The position numbers and the translations under genes were made by a program. From the NCBI GenBank assembly GCA_026708115.1, contig JAPOVL010000033.1, positions 62,001 to 126,000 of the forward strand: DNA of 64,000 bases, read 5' to 3'. Shown here piece by piece: positions 9,329 to 17,537 of the stretch (its first letter is position 1; every line of letters begins with the position of its first letter). The stretch is from Chloroflexota bacterium (GTDB lineage Bacteria; Chloroflexota; Anaerolineae; Aggregatilineales; Phototrophicaceae). The notes beneath the pieces are model-generated. The model was not told the DNA's origin and did no database searches. It saw only the letters and a list, made by a program, of their open reading frames with translations.

Positions 9329-10525
9329 ATGCGCGTGATTGTGCATACCGGCAAGGGCGGGGTAGGCAAAACCAGTATCTCGGCGGCGACTGCCTTGCGC
9401 TGCGCGGAAATGGGCTTGAAAACGATTGTAGTCAGCACCGATACAGCGCACAGCCTCGGCGACGCGCTGGACCGGCAGGTCGGTCCCGAACCCAGCGAAA
9501 TCGCACCGAATCTCTGGGCGCAGGAGCTTGATACGCGCTATTCCATGCAGAAGTACTGGGGCAAGATCCAGGAATACCTGGGCGCCTTTTTCAATCGCGA
9601 AGGCATCGCCAAAGTCAACGCCTCCGAGGTCACAATCATCCCCGGTTTGGAAGAAGGCGCGCAATTGCTCTGGATCAGCGAATACTTCCAGGCCGGCGAA
9701 TACGATGTCTTGATCGTCGATGCCGCGCCTACTGCGGAAACGATCCGCCTGCTCAGCTTGCCCGATGTGACGCGCTGGTGGGTCGAGCGGCTGATGCGTA
9801 TCGCCCGCGGGCTCGACAGTGTCATTCGCCCGGTGCAAAAGCTGCTCACCCGCGCCAAGAAAAATGAGACCGGCATCGATATCGCCGAAAACGCCTGGGA
9901 CCAGGTCCAACTGCTCTTTGATACGCTGGATGGCGTGCGCGAATTACTGACCGACCCCGAGCATTCCAGTATTCGGCTTGTGGTCAACCCGGAACGCATG
10001 GTCATCCGAGAGACGCAGCGTACTTACACCTATCTCAATCTCTACGACTACGCGACTGACGCTATCTTGGTCAACCGCGTTTTCCCGGACGAGATCAAAG
10101 ATCCCTTTTTCGACGTCTGGAAGCAGCGACAAGCCAAGAATATCGAGTTCGTCCGCGAAGCCTTCGGCAGCCTGCCCATACTGAAGGCGCCTCTGTTTGG
10201 CGAAGAGATGGGCGGCTTGGATATGCTGCGGCGCTTGGCCGATGAGTTGTATGACGATCGCAATCCGGCCGAGCGCATGTTCGACGGCGTCGTGCATAAG
10301 CTGGTACGACTCGACAGCGACTCCACCTGGATGCTGCGCGTGCCGGTGGGTTTTGCCAGCAAGGAACAGCTTGAGCTCTATCGCGCGCGGGACGAACTCA
10401 CGTTGAGCGTCGGTCCCTACCGCCGCAATATCGTGCTGCCCGATGAATTGCAGGATCTGGAAATCACCAGCGCCAAGTTCGAAGATCGCACCCTCAATAT
10501 CCGCTTTGAAGAGCAGGCGTCTTGA
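9329..10525 (+). CDS. ArsA/Get3-family ATPase
   Basis: 398 residues. The P-loop KGGVGKTS (residues 8-15) is the deviant Walker A with the signature first Lys. The family motif VSTDTAHSLGDALD follows near 36 and the DAAPTAET switch II-like motif near 130. The C-terminal 80 residues (SDSTWMLRVPVGFASKEQLEL to the end) form the small beta-rich domain found in ArsA-like ATPases of Chloroflexota and related bacteria. Eukaryotic Get3 targets tail-anchored proteins and ArsA drives arsenite export. No arsB or arsR is visible nearby, so arsenic export is not supported. The gene stands alone on the plus strand, with purine-rich GAGGAGAAATCG just before the ATG. Confidence 0.85.
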   Translation: MRVIVHTGKGGVGKTSISAATALRCAEMGLKTIVVSTDTAHSLGDALDRQVGPEPSEIAPNLWAQELDTRYSMQKYWGKIQEYLGAFFNREGIAKVNASEVTIIPGLEEGAQLLWISEYFQAGEYDVLIVDAAPTAETIRLLSLPDVTRWWVERLMRIARGLDSVIRPVQKLLTRAKKNETGIDIAENAWDQVQLLFDTLDGVRELLTDPEHSSIRLVVNPERMVIRETQRTYTYLNLYDYATDAILVNRVFPDEIKDPFFDVWKQRQAKNIEFVREAFGSLPILKAPLFGEEMGGLDMLRRLADELYDDRNPAERMFDGVVHKLVRLDSDSTWMLRVPVGFASKEQLELYRARDELTLSVGPYRRNIVLPDELQDLEITSAKFEDRTLNIRFEEQAS

Positions 10526-10595
10526 AGCGCGCGCTTCGCGGCTGCTGACGGCTATTAATCCGGGAACCAACCCCTTTCCGCTGTCGCCCCAGGCA

Positions 10596-10625
10596 CAAAA
10601 AATACCTTGCTCGCACGAGCAAGGC
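10596..10625 (-). terminator. Rho-independent terminator after the small acidic protein gene
   Basis: A perfect 9-base inverted repeat, CCTTGCTCG (10605-10613) and CGAGCAAGG (10616-10624). Read on the minus strand it is followed by TATTTTTT. It lies about 60 bases past the stop of the minus-strand gene at 10688. It also sits past the end of the plus-strand ATPase gene but lacks a T-run in that direction. Confidence 0.8.
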
Positions 10626-10687
10626 ATCTCATGGCTTAATCTGAAACCGGCGCAGGTAATCGCGCGCCCAAGGCCGGCGCTGGATGG

Positions 10688-11059
10688 TCAGTCGTCCAAC
10701 TCGACTCTAATCTTGCCGCTTTCGCTGCTGGCGTCGTCTTCGTCGTCATCGTCGTCAGCGGACAAATTGGCCGCCGCGGCTCGCTCTTGATCTCCCTCCT
10801 GACGTCCCTCGGGGTCTTCCATTTCGCTGGCTTTCTTGATCTCGTCGATGGCTGCGTCGATCAGCACGCGGAAGCCGTTGGCGAATTCGTTGCCGGCGGC
10901 CTGCGTGTGTTCTCGGAAGCCGGGCGGCAACAACGATTCCATCGCCTTGCCAAATTCTTCCAGGCCGCGCCGTTGATGAAATATGAATTGTTCGAGCGGC
11001 GTCTTGGCGCCCTCGCCTTCTACCGGGTCTTCCGGCATGGGATTCATGTCTTCGCTCAT
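10688..11059 (-). CDS. Hypothetical small acidic protein
   Basis: 123 residues from ATG 11059. A GAGGAG ribosome-binding site eight bases upstream decides this start over the in-frame ATG at 11128. The middle is helical and polar (PLEQFIFHQRRGLEEFGKAM; FRVLIDAAIDEIKKASEM). The C-terminal 35 residues are very acidic and probably disordered (NLSADDDDDEDDASSES). No signal peptide or membrane helix is seen. It could bind a basic partner. I do not recognise the family. A strong terminator follows at 10596-10625. Confidence 0.65.
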   Translation of the reverse strand: MSEDMNPMPEDPVEGEGAKTPLEQFIFHQRRGLEEFGKAMESLLPPGFREHTQAAGNEFANGFRVLIDAAIDEIKKASEMEDPEGRQEGDQERAAAANLSADDDDDEDDASSESGKIRVELDD

Positions 11060-11176
11060 CACGTCGCTCCTCAACAGGGAATTCATCATTACTATACAAT
11101 ACGCAAGTCCCCGACGGTAGTTGCGCATGCCGTCGTCATCAAGTTACGGACATGACGATTAGTAGTTGAATTGGCT

Positions 11177-12043
11177 TCAGTCGCCCGCTTGGTTCAAGGA
11201 TTCGATCAACTCCAAATCCTTTTGGATATTGCGCGAGCGCCAGAAGAAACTGAGGATTAACAGAGCCAATATGGCGAAACTGGCTGTCAGCGCCAGGGCT
11301 AGATAACCGGCATTGTCCGGCGTGATAAAAAAGCCTAAAACGGTCCTGTTGTAGGCGTCGGCAAGCTTCGGCAGGTTCCCTGTCTCGCCCTCGCCAATGG
11401 CCAGAAAGCTATCATTGCCGAAGACCATGCCCATCCCGACGGCGCCAGCGCCGCCGGCCCGCGTCCACTCCCCGCTCGGCAGCGCAAGCGCGCTCGTCTC
11501 GACCAGGTCGGCGGGCTTATTCGACGCCAGCAAGCTCAAGGCCAGGTCAATCTCGGCCGCCGCATCTTCCCTGGCGTCGCCGCTCTGCGCGATCGTCAAC
11601 ATCAGAATCCGCGCCTCGGGATCGCTTTCCACAAAGCTAATGACCACGGATTGCGATCCCGCGCGCCGCGCCATGACCGATGCGCTGGCAACCGCATCGG
11701 GCTCGTAAACCAATACGTTCCAGGTGCCATCCGCCAGGTTCACTTTGTCCTGATAGATCGCCTCCCCAAGCTCAATGCCGAAAGCGCGTCGCAGGTCCGA
11801 CCTCGCCGCCGCGACAGGATCGCCAATTTCAACCAGGGCGCTGCGAATGGTCGCATGGGCTTCCGCATAATGAAACTGAGCAAAGTCATCCTCGCTCTGG
11901 TTCTCCCAGCCTTCCAGGAGCGGCGTGTTGAAGGCCGATAGCTGAATATATGGCACGGTGTCCTCATCGCCCTGGGCGAGGACGACGCCGGCGAATATGA
12001 GTATCGATATGAGACAGAGGAGCCTTAAAAGTGATCGCATCAT
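11177..12043 (-). CDS. Exported membrane-anchored protein at the end of the ccm operon
   Basis: 288 residues. An N-terminal signal peptide (MMRSLLRLLCLISILIFAGV, cleavage likely after VLA-QG) precedes an extracytoplasmic domain of about 210 residues. One transmembrane helix follows (LALALTASFAILALLILSFF, about 247-267), then a short basic cytoplasmic tail ending LELIESLNQAGD. It starts three bases after the ccmC stop, so it is almost surely co-transcribed with the cytochrome c maturation genes. I recognise no catalytic motif and no CXXCH. A role in heme delivery or apocytochrome handling is inference from position only. Confidence 0.6.
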   Translation of the reverse strand: MMRSLLRLLCLISILIFAGVVLAQGDEDTVPYIQLSAFNTPLLEGWENQSEDDFAQFHYAEAHATIRSALVEIGDPVAAARSDLRRAFGIELGEAIYQDKVNLADGTWNVLVYEPDAVASASVMARRAGSQSVVISFVESDPEARILMLTIAQSGDAREDAAAEIDLALSLLASNKPADLVETSALALPSGEWTRAGGAGAVGMGMVFGNDSFLAIGEGETGNLPKLADAYNRTVLGFFITPDNAGYLALALTASFAILALLILSFFWRSRNIQKDLELIESLNQAGD

Positions 12044-12046
12044 GTT

Positions 12047-12799
12047 CTACTCGCTCAGAATCTGTAGCTTGAGACGATTGACCGCTTCCAGCCGACCCTC
12101 GATGCGACTGCGGTGCCAGATCAAGGTAATGGGCATCAGCGTCAGCCAGAGCAGCAGACTGGGAACCAGCGCCATCACGACGCCGCTGGTGGCTTCGAAG
12201 CTGCCCTGCGCGTTCTGGGGGCTGGCGCCGACGATAACCGGATGGATCGTTTCCGGCACGACGCGGATAATGAACAATGTGACCAAGACGCTAGTGAAGG
12301 CGAAGATCCCGTATACCGACATGAAAGTCCGCTTGCGGGCCTCATCTTCAATGCCGGCGCGCAGCATCAGATACGCCGCGTAGGTCAGCGCCATGATGGC
12401 GGCCGAAGTCAGGCGCGGGTCCCAGGTCCACCAGGTATTCCAGATCGGCCGCGCCCAGATAGCGCCTGTCACCAGATTGATCAGCGCGAAGGCCAATCCC
12501 ACTTCCACACCCGCCCCCGCGATTCGGTCCCACTGCTCGTTCTTGCGCCACAGGTACAAGATGCCCCCGACTACCGTCAAGCCAAAAGCGGTGAAGGCGC
12601 CAAAAAACGACGGCATGTGAATGTAAAAGATGCGCTGTATCTCTCCTTGTTGGATATCCGTGCCGGCGACAAAGAGACCGAGCGCCAGCGTGAAGCAGAA
12701 TCCGACCAGGGTGACAATCGTCAAAAGCTGCAGCGCGCGTGGCATGGGCGTCGCTTCGACAGTCTGGCGGGTGGGCATAACCTTCGTTTTCGTTGTCAT
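12047..12799 (-). CDS. ccmC: Heme-handling protein CcmC of cytochrome c maturation
   Basis: 250 residues with six predicted membrane helices. The heme-handling WWD signature is visible as WNTWWTWDPRLTSAAIMAL near residue 125. Conserved His residues flank it, in YIHMPSFFGAF near 80 and ETIHPVIVG near 187, as in CcmC. CcmC loads heme onto CcmE together with CcmAB. It is the last canonical ccm gene in the operon, 88 bases after ccmB. Confidence 0.9.
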   Translation of the reverse strand: MTTKTKVMPTRQTVEATPMPRALQLLTIVTLVGFCFTLALGLFVAGTDIQQGEIQRIFYIHMPSFFGAFTAFGLTVVGGILYLWRKNEQWDRIAGAGVEVGLAFALINLVTGAIWARPIWNTWWTWDPRLTSAAIMALTYAAYLMLRAGIEDEARKRTFMSVYGIFAFTSVLVTLFIIRVVPETIHPVIVGASPQNAQGSFEATSGVVMALVPSLLLWLTLMPITLIWHRSRIEGRLEAVNRLKLQILSE

Positions 12800-12887
12800 T
12801 TCCGAGATCTCCGTTGAGTCTGAATCGGTCTCATTCTAGGATATGACGAAGTGTAACAATAGTGTCTGGCTTACGGACGCAGGCAGG

Positions 12888-13565
12888 TCATTCTTCCAGC
12901 ACGAATCCGGACAAGAGCCAGCACAGCGTCAGATAGATGACGGTGACAGCGGCGAGCAACTGCAACCACACCAGCCATTCACGCGCGGGATTGTCATTGA
13001 GTATATTCGTGGTCGCGCGCACGGCTGTCAGCAGCAGCGGCAGCGCCACCGGCAGCATCGCTATCGGCAACATCGCCTCGCGCGAGCGCGTATGCAGCGT
13101 CAGCATCGCCAGCAAGGTGCCAATGGCGGAAAAACCGAACACGCCCAGCAATGTTGTGACGATCAACCAGCCCTTAAGCAAATTGCTGTTATAGATCACC
13201 GTCATCAGCGGCAATATCACCAGCGCCACGATCAAGGTGAACAGATAGTTGCTTAGCAGCTTGCCCAGGAAAATCGCCGGGCGCGAAACCGGCGCCAGGA
13301 GCATGGCATCCAGATTTCCCTGGTCGCCCTCCTGCGCCAGGCTGCGATTGAATCCCAGTAAGCTGGCGAAAACGAGCGTAACCCAAAGCACGCCGCTGAT
13401 CGCTTCTTCCCGCGCCACCCGGTCCAGTTCTAGCGCAAAGCTGAATACCAGAATGCACAGGAACGCGAATATGGCCATCACGCTCAATAATTCCCGCGAA
13501 CGGATTTCCGCGCGCAAATCCTTGCTGACAATGGCCAGCACAGCGGTCCGGAAAGGCGTCTTCAT
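12888..13565 (-). CDS. ccmB: Heme exporter permease CcmB
   Basis: 225 residues from ATG 13565. This start overlaps the ccmA stop as ATGA and is preferred to the in-frame ATG at 13586. Six hydrophobic segments are seen. The CcmB signature is present: KDLRAEIRSRELLS near residue 13 and the SLLGFNRSLAQEGDQGNLDAMLLAPV region near 69. CcmB is the membrane part of the CcmAB ABC transporter, which works with CcmC to release holo-CcmE. Confidence 0.92.
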   Translation of the reverse strand: MKTPFRTAVLAIVSKDLRAEIRSRELLSVMAIFAFLCILVFSFALELDRVAREEAISGVLWVTLVFASLLGFNRSLAQEGDQGNLDAMLLAPVSRPAIFLGKLLSNYLFTLIVALVILPLMTVIYNSNLLKGWLIVTTLLGVFGFSAIGTLLAMLTLHTRSREAMLPIAMLPVALPLLLTAVRATTNILNDNPAREWLVWLQLLAAVTVIYLTLCWLLSGFVLEE

Positions 13566-14296
13566 GCCACCGCCGCGCCGCCGCAAACGCCGGCATACAG
13601 TTCGCTCAAACTGGCAGCGCTCATCGTCGCGATTTGCCCGTCAAAGGCGATCTGCCCGCGCGCCAGAATCAGCGCGCGCCCAGCCAGCGCCGGCGCGCGT
13701 CCCAGCTGATGTGTCGTCATGATCAGTGTGCGCTCTTCCCGCTGCGCCGACAGGACCAGGTCCTCCAGCCTTTCCGCGGCGGCTTGGTCGAGGCCGGTAA
13801 AGGGCTCGTCCAAGAGCAAGATCTCGGGCTGATGCAGGGTGGCCCGGGCGATGCTCAAGCGCTGCTGCATGCCGCGTGAAAAATCGCGCGCCAGGCTGTC
13901 CGCCCGTTTCGCCAAACCAACCTGGTCCAATACAGCGCCGATTCGCTCGCCGCGCTCGCCCTTCGCCATGCCGTAAAGTTTGCCGAAGAAGTCGAGATTC
14001 TCCCGCGCGCTCAGGTTGCCGTAGAGCAGCGGCTGATGACTGACCAGCCCAATCTGACGGCGCACTGCCATCGCCTCCTTTGGCATCTGCCAGCCGCCGA
14101 TGCGTATGACGCCGGCCGTCGGCTTGCTCAAGCCAGCCAGCAGGCGCAGTAGCGTCGACTTGCCGCTGCCGTTCTGCCCCAACAGCACGACCGTCTCTCC
14201 GCGCGCCACGCCGAAGCTCACGGAGCGCAGGACCGGGAGCAGGCCAAAAGTCTTGCTCAGGTTTTCGACCTCGATTATCGGCGTTTCGTCGCTCAT
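13562..14296 (-). CDS. ccmA: Heme exporter ATP-binding protein CcmA
   Basis: 244-residue ABC ATPase. Walker A is GQNGSGKST near residue 39. The signature is FSRGMQQRLSIARATLHQPE near 142, and Walker B is ILLLDEPFTGLD near 163. The H-loop is MTTHQLGRA near 198. The start overlaps the upstream cytochrome lipoprotein stop by one base, and the end overlaps ccmB by four bases, so translation is coupled. It powers release of heme-loaded CcmE. Confidence 0.92.
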   Translation of the reverse strand: MSDETPIIEVENLSKTFGLLPVLRSVSFGVARGETVVLLGQNGSGKSTLLRLLAGLSKPTAGVIRIGGWQMPKEAMAVRRQIGLVSHQPLLYGNLSARENLDFFGKLYGMAKGERGERIGAVLDQVGLAKRADSLARDFSRGMQQRLSIARATLHQPEILLLDEPFTGLDQAAAERLEDLVLSAQREERTLIMTTHQLGRAPALAGRALILARGQIAFDGQIATMSAASLSELYAGVCGGAAVA

Positions 14297-16035
14297 CAGG
14301 CCTCCCGCTGCTGGCTCATCAGTTCAGCCAGCTTGGCCTTAAGCTCGCGTCGGCGATGATGATAGAGGTCATGATTGATCTGACCCCGGTCATGCTCGTC
14401 GTCCAATTGCGCGATTTGCTTCGCCAAGTTGTTTATCGACCCCGCCTGATCGGCCGTTCGCCGCCGCCACAAAGCAAGTCCAGCCGGCAGGGCGACTGCG
14501 GCCGCGCCGAGCGCCAACAGCGCCGCCAGCAGGCCGTCGCCGGTGAGCAGGCCGGCGTCGTCGCTGGTCGTCGCGAAGGGATCCCCGGCGATCTCGAAGC
14601 GCAGACGCGGTTCGCGATCCTGAATGAGCCGGCCCTCATATACCTTGACATGGTCCGATTCGCCGCCGTCACGCCTGGCATCCAGTTCGGCGCTTTCTAT
14701 AGTCAGGGCCTTCGGCAGCATGACGGTGATATCGCCTTCCACTCGATTGTTGAAGGCTTGATCGAATTCCAGACCGTCGCCGTAAGGCAAAAAGTACTCG
14801 ACGATGATTTCGTGCTCGCCCCCCGGCGCGACTGGCAGCGTGTCGATCAGCGAATCGGGCAGCCGTTCCAGGTCCACAATCAGCACATAACGACCGGCTG
14901 CGTCGTCGCTCATGATCTTGGCCCCAGTCGGGAACTGAACCAGCAGGCTCGCTTCCCGCCCGTCCTCAAAACCGCGGCCGCTGGTGAAGATGCGGTCCGA
15001 CTCGTTGCGATAGCGGATCACCTGCGTCACCTGCAAACCGGTCCCCTGCGGCTCCAACTGAACCGGATTCAAGAATAGATCAATCGCCGCCACGCTGATG
15101 ACGGCCGGGTCCGTAGTCACGTCATAGATTGTAATTGTCTGGTCGTACGCGCCTTCTGGCAGCAGACGGCTGAAAACGCGCCCGTCGTAAATCACGCCGA
15201 TGACATAAGAGATGTCCCCCGTCAGCGGGATGTCCTCAAAGACAAAGTTGCCATCGGCGTCTAGCGATGTCTCCGCGATGCTGAAACCGATCTCCGGGTT
15301 GCCGAATTGCAGTTGCACGGCAGTATCGGGCGGTACGATCCCGCGGGCGCTGCCATGTTGAACGCGCCCGCTAATCTCGCCGCGGGGAAGCGCGCCTGCG
15401 ACATTCTCGGCTCCTTCGCCGGCGCCGCGCAAGGACTGCATCCGCGCCCAGGCGACGACAGCGGCGATTTCTTCCGCTTCAAGAGCGTCGGCGAAGACAT
15501 CCCGGTTCAGCGCTTGACCATAGTCCTGGTCGCTGTAAAGGGGCGGGATCGCGGCGGGCAATTCGCAATCCGCGCAGCGCTCCCTCCATAAATGCGCTCC
15601 CGCTGCCAGCAATTCAGCATCATATGCCAGCGCATAAGAATACATCGCTACATCCCAGCGCTCGCCTTCGCTCAAGGCATTTTGCCAAGGCGGCATCAAG
15701 TTTTCGATATTGCCTTCGCTGATAATCGTGAACCAGTCCAGCGGCGACATGGCCCTGGTCAAGGCCCGGTCTGTCATGTCAATCGGCGCGCTGACGCTGC
15801 CCGACAAAACCAACTCGCCCTGGCCATCGCCGCTGATGCCGTGGCAGTCACTACAGTTTTCAGCGAAAATCCGCTGCCCTCGCGCGATGTCAGGACGCCA
15901 ATTCTCAGAAATTGCCGCGCTGTCCGCCGGTGACGACGGAGCGTATGTCGCGACGATCTCCGGCTCGCCGCCCAAGCCGCCGCAGGCGCAGAGCAACGTA
16001 AGCAAGATCAGGCAGACCGGCGTCAGGCCTGACAT
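14296..16035 (-). CDS. Cytochrome c lipoprotein with beta-rich body, C-terminal TM and SHOCT-like tail
   Basis: 579 residues from ATG 16035. The open frame runs to 16212, but the upstream part overlaps the ccmI-like gene. The start carries a lipoprotein signal (MSGLTPVCLILLTLLCACGG, lipobox LCAC). A heme c site ENCSDCHGISGDGQGE follows near residue 57. A second cytochrome-like segment has CADCE in place of CXXCH near residue 157, so it should not bind heme covalently. The middle (about 220-500) is beta-rich, resembling carboxypeptidase-regulatory or DUF-type Ig domains. A transmembrane helix follows near 515-537, then a cytoplasmic tail with LDDEHDRGQINHDLYHHRRR. It is embedded in the ccm operon. 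The function is probably electron transfer to or from the maturation system, which is inference. Confidence 0.68.
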   Translation of the reverse strand: MSGLTPVCLILLTLLCACGGLGGEPEIVATYAPSSPADSAAISENWRPDIARGQRIFAENCSDCHGISGDGQGELVLSGSVSAPIDMTDRALTRAMSPLDWFTIISEGNIENLMPPWQNALSEGERWDVAMYSYALAYDAELLAAGAHLWRERCADCELPAAIPPLYSDQDYGQALNRDVFADALEAEEIAAVVAWARMQSLRGAGEGAENVAGALPRGEISGRVQHGSARGIVPPDTAVQLQFGNPEIGFSIAETSLDADGNFVFEDIPLTGDISYVIGVIYDGRVFSRLLPEGAYDQTITIYDVTTDPAVISVAAIDLFLNPVQLEPQGTGLQVTQVIRYRNESDRIFTSGRGFEDGREASLLVQFPTGAKIMSDDAAGRYVLIVDLERLPDSLIDTLPVAPGGEHEIIVEYFLPYGDGLEFDQAFNNRVEGDITVMLPKALTIESAELDARRDGGESDHVKVYEGRLIQDREPRLRFEIAGDPFATTSDDAGLLTGDGLLAALLALGAAAVALPAGLALWRRRTADQAGSINNLAKQIAQLDDEHDRGQINHDLYHHRRRELKAKLAELMSQQREA

Positions 16036-16037
16036 CT

Positions 16038-16454
16038 CTAGTTTGCCTCGCGGGTACGCGTCACCGCCCCCGCGCCTTCGCGATAAGCCGAAATCGCCGC
16101 TTCGATCGCCTCGTCGATCTTGTCCGCATTCGCGTCCCCGCCCTTTACCAGGCTTTGCCGCGCGTCCAGGCTGTCGCGAACGCGTAACAAGCGCATGCCG
16201 CGACGCGCCCAAACCTCCCGCTCTTCGCGGTAGTCATCTTCGTTGATCTTGCCGGTGGCATAGTCCTCGTCGAGATCGCGTATATTGGTCAGTACACGCT
16301 CGTAGTATACCTGCACCCGGTCCCGTTGGACTTGCAACTGCGCGTCGTCGTGCTCTGATGTCTTGCGCCGGCGCAAAAACGGATGCGCCACGGCTGCAAT
16401 CGCCAGCAGAAATAAAGCGAGTGATATAGTCAGCCCCAGGATGCTCATCTTCAA
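16038..16454 (-). CDS. Short CcmI-like membrane protein
   Basis: 138 residues. An N-terminal membrane helix (ILGLTISLALFLLAIAAVAH) is followed by a cytoplasmic helical region. That region has the motif LDEDYATGKINEDDYREERE, like the start of CcmI/CycH. Full CcmI carries C-terminal TPR repeats that are absent here, so this is a short form. Its ATG overlaps the ccmG stop (ATGA), and the next gene starts two bases after its stop. A role in presenting apocytochrome to the CcmF/H lyase is inferred from family and position. Confidence 0.7.
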   Translation of the reverse strand: MKMSILGLTISLALFLLAIAAVAHPFLRRRKTSEHDDAQLQVQRDRVQVYYERVLTNIRDLDEDYATGKINEDDYREEREVWARRGMRLLRVRDSLDARQSLVKGGDANADKIDEAIEAAISAYREGAGAVTRTREAN

Positions 16455-17026
16455 CTCGCCAGCAACTCACGAATGCTGCGGCTCATGTCGTCGTAGTTTA
16501 GCGCGCCCAATACAAAGCGCTGAATCTCCCCCGATTTGTCGATTAGAAAGCTTTCCGGCGGCGCCTCAACGCGATACAACTCCGCGATGAATTGCCCCCT
16601 GTCTTCGCCATTTGCGTAGCTGAGGCCGAACTCAGCGATGAAATCCAGCGCCTTTTCCCGTGAACTCTCCAAAATGTTGATCCCGATTATCGTCAAACCC
16701 GCATCGCTGAAGTCGCTGTGTAGCGCATGCAGATCCGGCGCTTCGTCTCGGCAAGGCGGGCACCAGCTCGCCCAAAAGTTGAGCAATATCACTCGTCCGC
16801 GCAACTCCGACAGCCGCAGTTCGCCGCCCTCGAATAGCGTCAGGTGGAAATCCGGCGCCGGGCCGCCCGTCGGCTGTGTGGCGTTTTGCCGCGCCAACTG
16901 CAGCGCCAATGTGAGCGCCAGCGCCAGGAAGCCCGCCAACAGAACCAGCGTGCCCAAACTGAATCGGCCTTCACGACGATTGGGCGCTGCCTGGTCCAGG
17001 AACTCCAGTTGCTCGACTTCGCTCAT
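16451..17026 (-). CDS. Thiol-disulfide oxidoreductase CcmG/ResA/TlpA-like
   Basis: 191 residues. A cytoplasmic N-terminus and one signal-anchor helix (LGTLVLLAGFLALALTLALQ) precede an extracytoplasmic thioredoxin fold. The active site WASWCPPCRDEAP lies near residue 87. The family-typical cis-Pro region is PPESFLIDKSGEIQRFVLG near 155. It should reduce apocytochrome CXXCH cysteines before heme attachment. It sits between ccmH and the ccmI-like gene and is coupled to the latter by an ATGA overlap. Confidence 0.9.
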   Translation of the reverse strand: MSEVEQLEFLDQAAPNRREGRFSLGTLVLLAGFLALALTLALQLARQNATQPTGGPAPDFHLTLFEGGELRLSELRGRVILLNFWASWCPPCRDEAPDLHALHSDFSDAGLTIIGINILESSREKALDFIAEFGLSYANGEDRGQFIAELYRVEAPPESFLIDKSGEIQRFVLGALNYDDMSRSIRELLAS

Positions 17027-17042
17027 CGTACCCTGCGCCGCG

Positions 17043-17537
17043 CTATCGCCGCGCTGCCAGATCTTCTTCCAGTCGCTGCCGATAAACGTCGTCCGCGATC
17101 GTCGCGCTCAAATCGACCTCGTCACTGACGCGCAAGCGCCGGTGCCCGCCAAAGCGAGAAAACGTATAAGCCCCCAGCGCGATCGCCAGACAAAGCACCA
17201 GGATCGGCGTCACGACAGTCAACCCGCGCAAGACCGGATCCTGTGGAATGCCGACCACCTGGTCGCCGAAGCGCTGTACAAAGCTGCCGATCACCGCGGC
17301 TTCATCCTTGCCCGCTGCCAATTGCAGCCGGATTTCTTCTTTCCACTCGATGCAGGCCCGCGTCTGGCACTCGTCCAGCGGTATGTTCTCGCAGACCGGA
17401 CAGTACATCTTCTCCGCGACCGCGTTCACCGCGTTGTCGGAAATCACCCCCTCCTGCGCCGTCGCTATACTCGCGACGAAGAAAAAGACGGTTGCACACA
17501 ACCAAAATAAGGGGCGATTGCAGCAGGTCACATTCAC
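17043..17537 (-). CDS. ccmH: Cytochrome c maturation protein CcmH (CcmL-type, redox CxxC)
   Basis: 164 residues from a GTG start at 17537, which overlaps the ccmF stop as GTGA. This start is chosen because it begins right at the signal peptide; the longer ATG frame at 17639 runs inside ccmF. A signal peptide (PLFWLCATVFFFVASIATAQ) precedes the domain with the redox pair MYCPVCENIPLDECQTRAC near residue 45. A membrane helix follows (LTVVTPILVLCLAIALGAYT), then a cytoplasmic tail. CcmH reduces or holds apocytochrome thiols at the CcmFH lyase. Confidence 0.87.
   Translation of the reverse strand: MNVTCCNRPLFWLCATVFFFVASIATAQEGVISDNAVNAVAEKMYCPVCENIPLDECQTRACIEWKEEIRLQLAAGKDEAAVIGSFVQRFGDQVVGIPQDPVLRGLTVVTPILVLCLAIALGAYTFSRFGGHRRLRVSDEVDLSATIADDVYRQRLEEDLAARR

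Noticed and set aside
9329-10525. Arsenite-efflux role for the ArsA-family ATPase
   Set aside because: No arsB, arsR, arsD or arsC is nearby and the C-terminal domain matches the non-arsenic bacterial branch.
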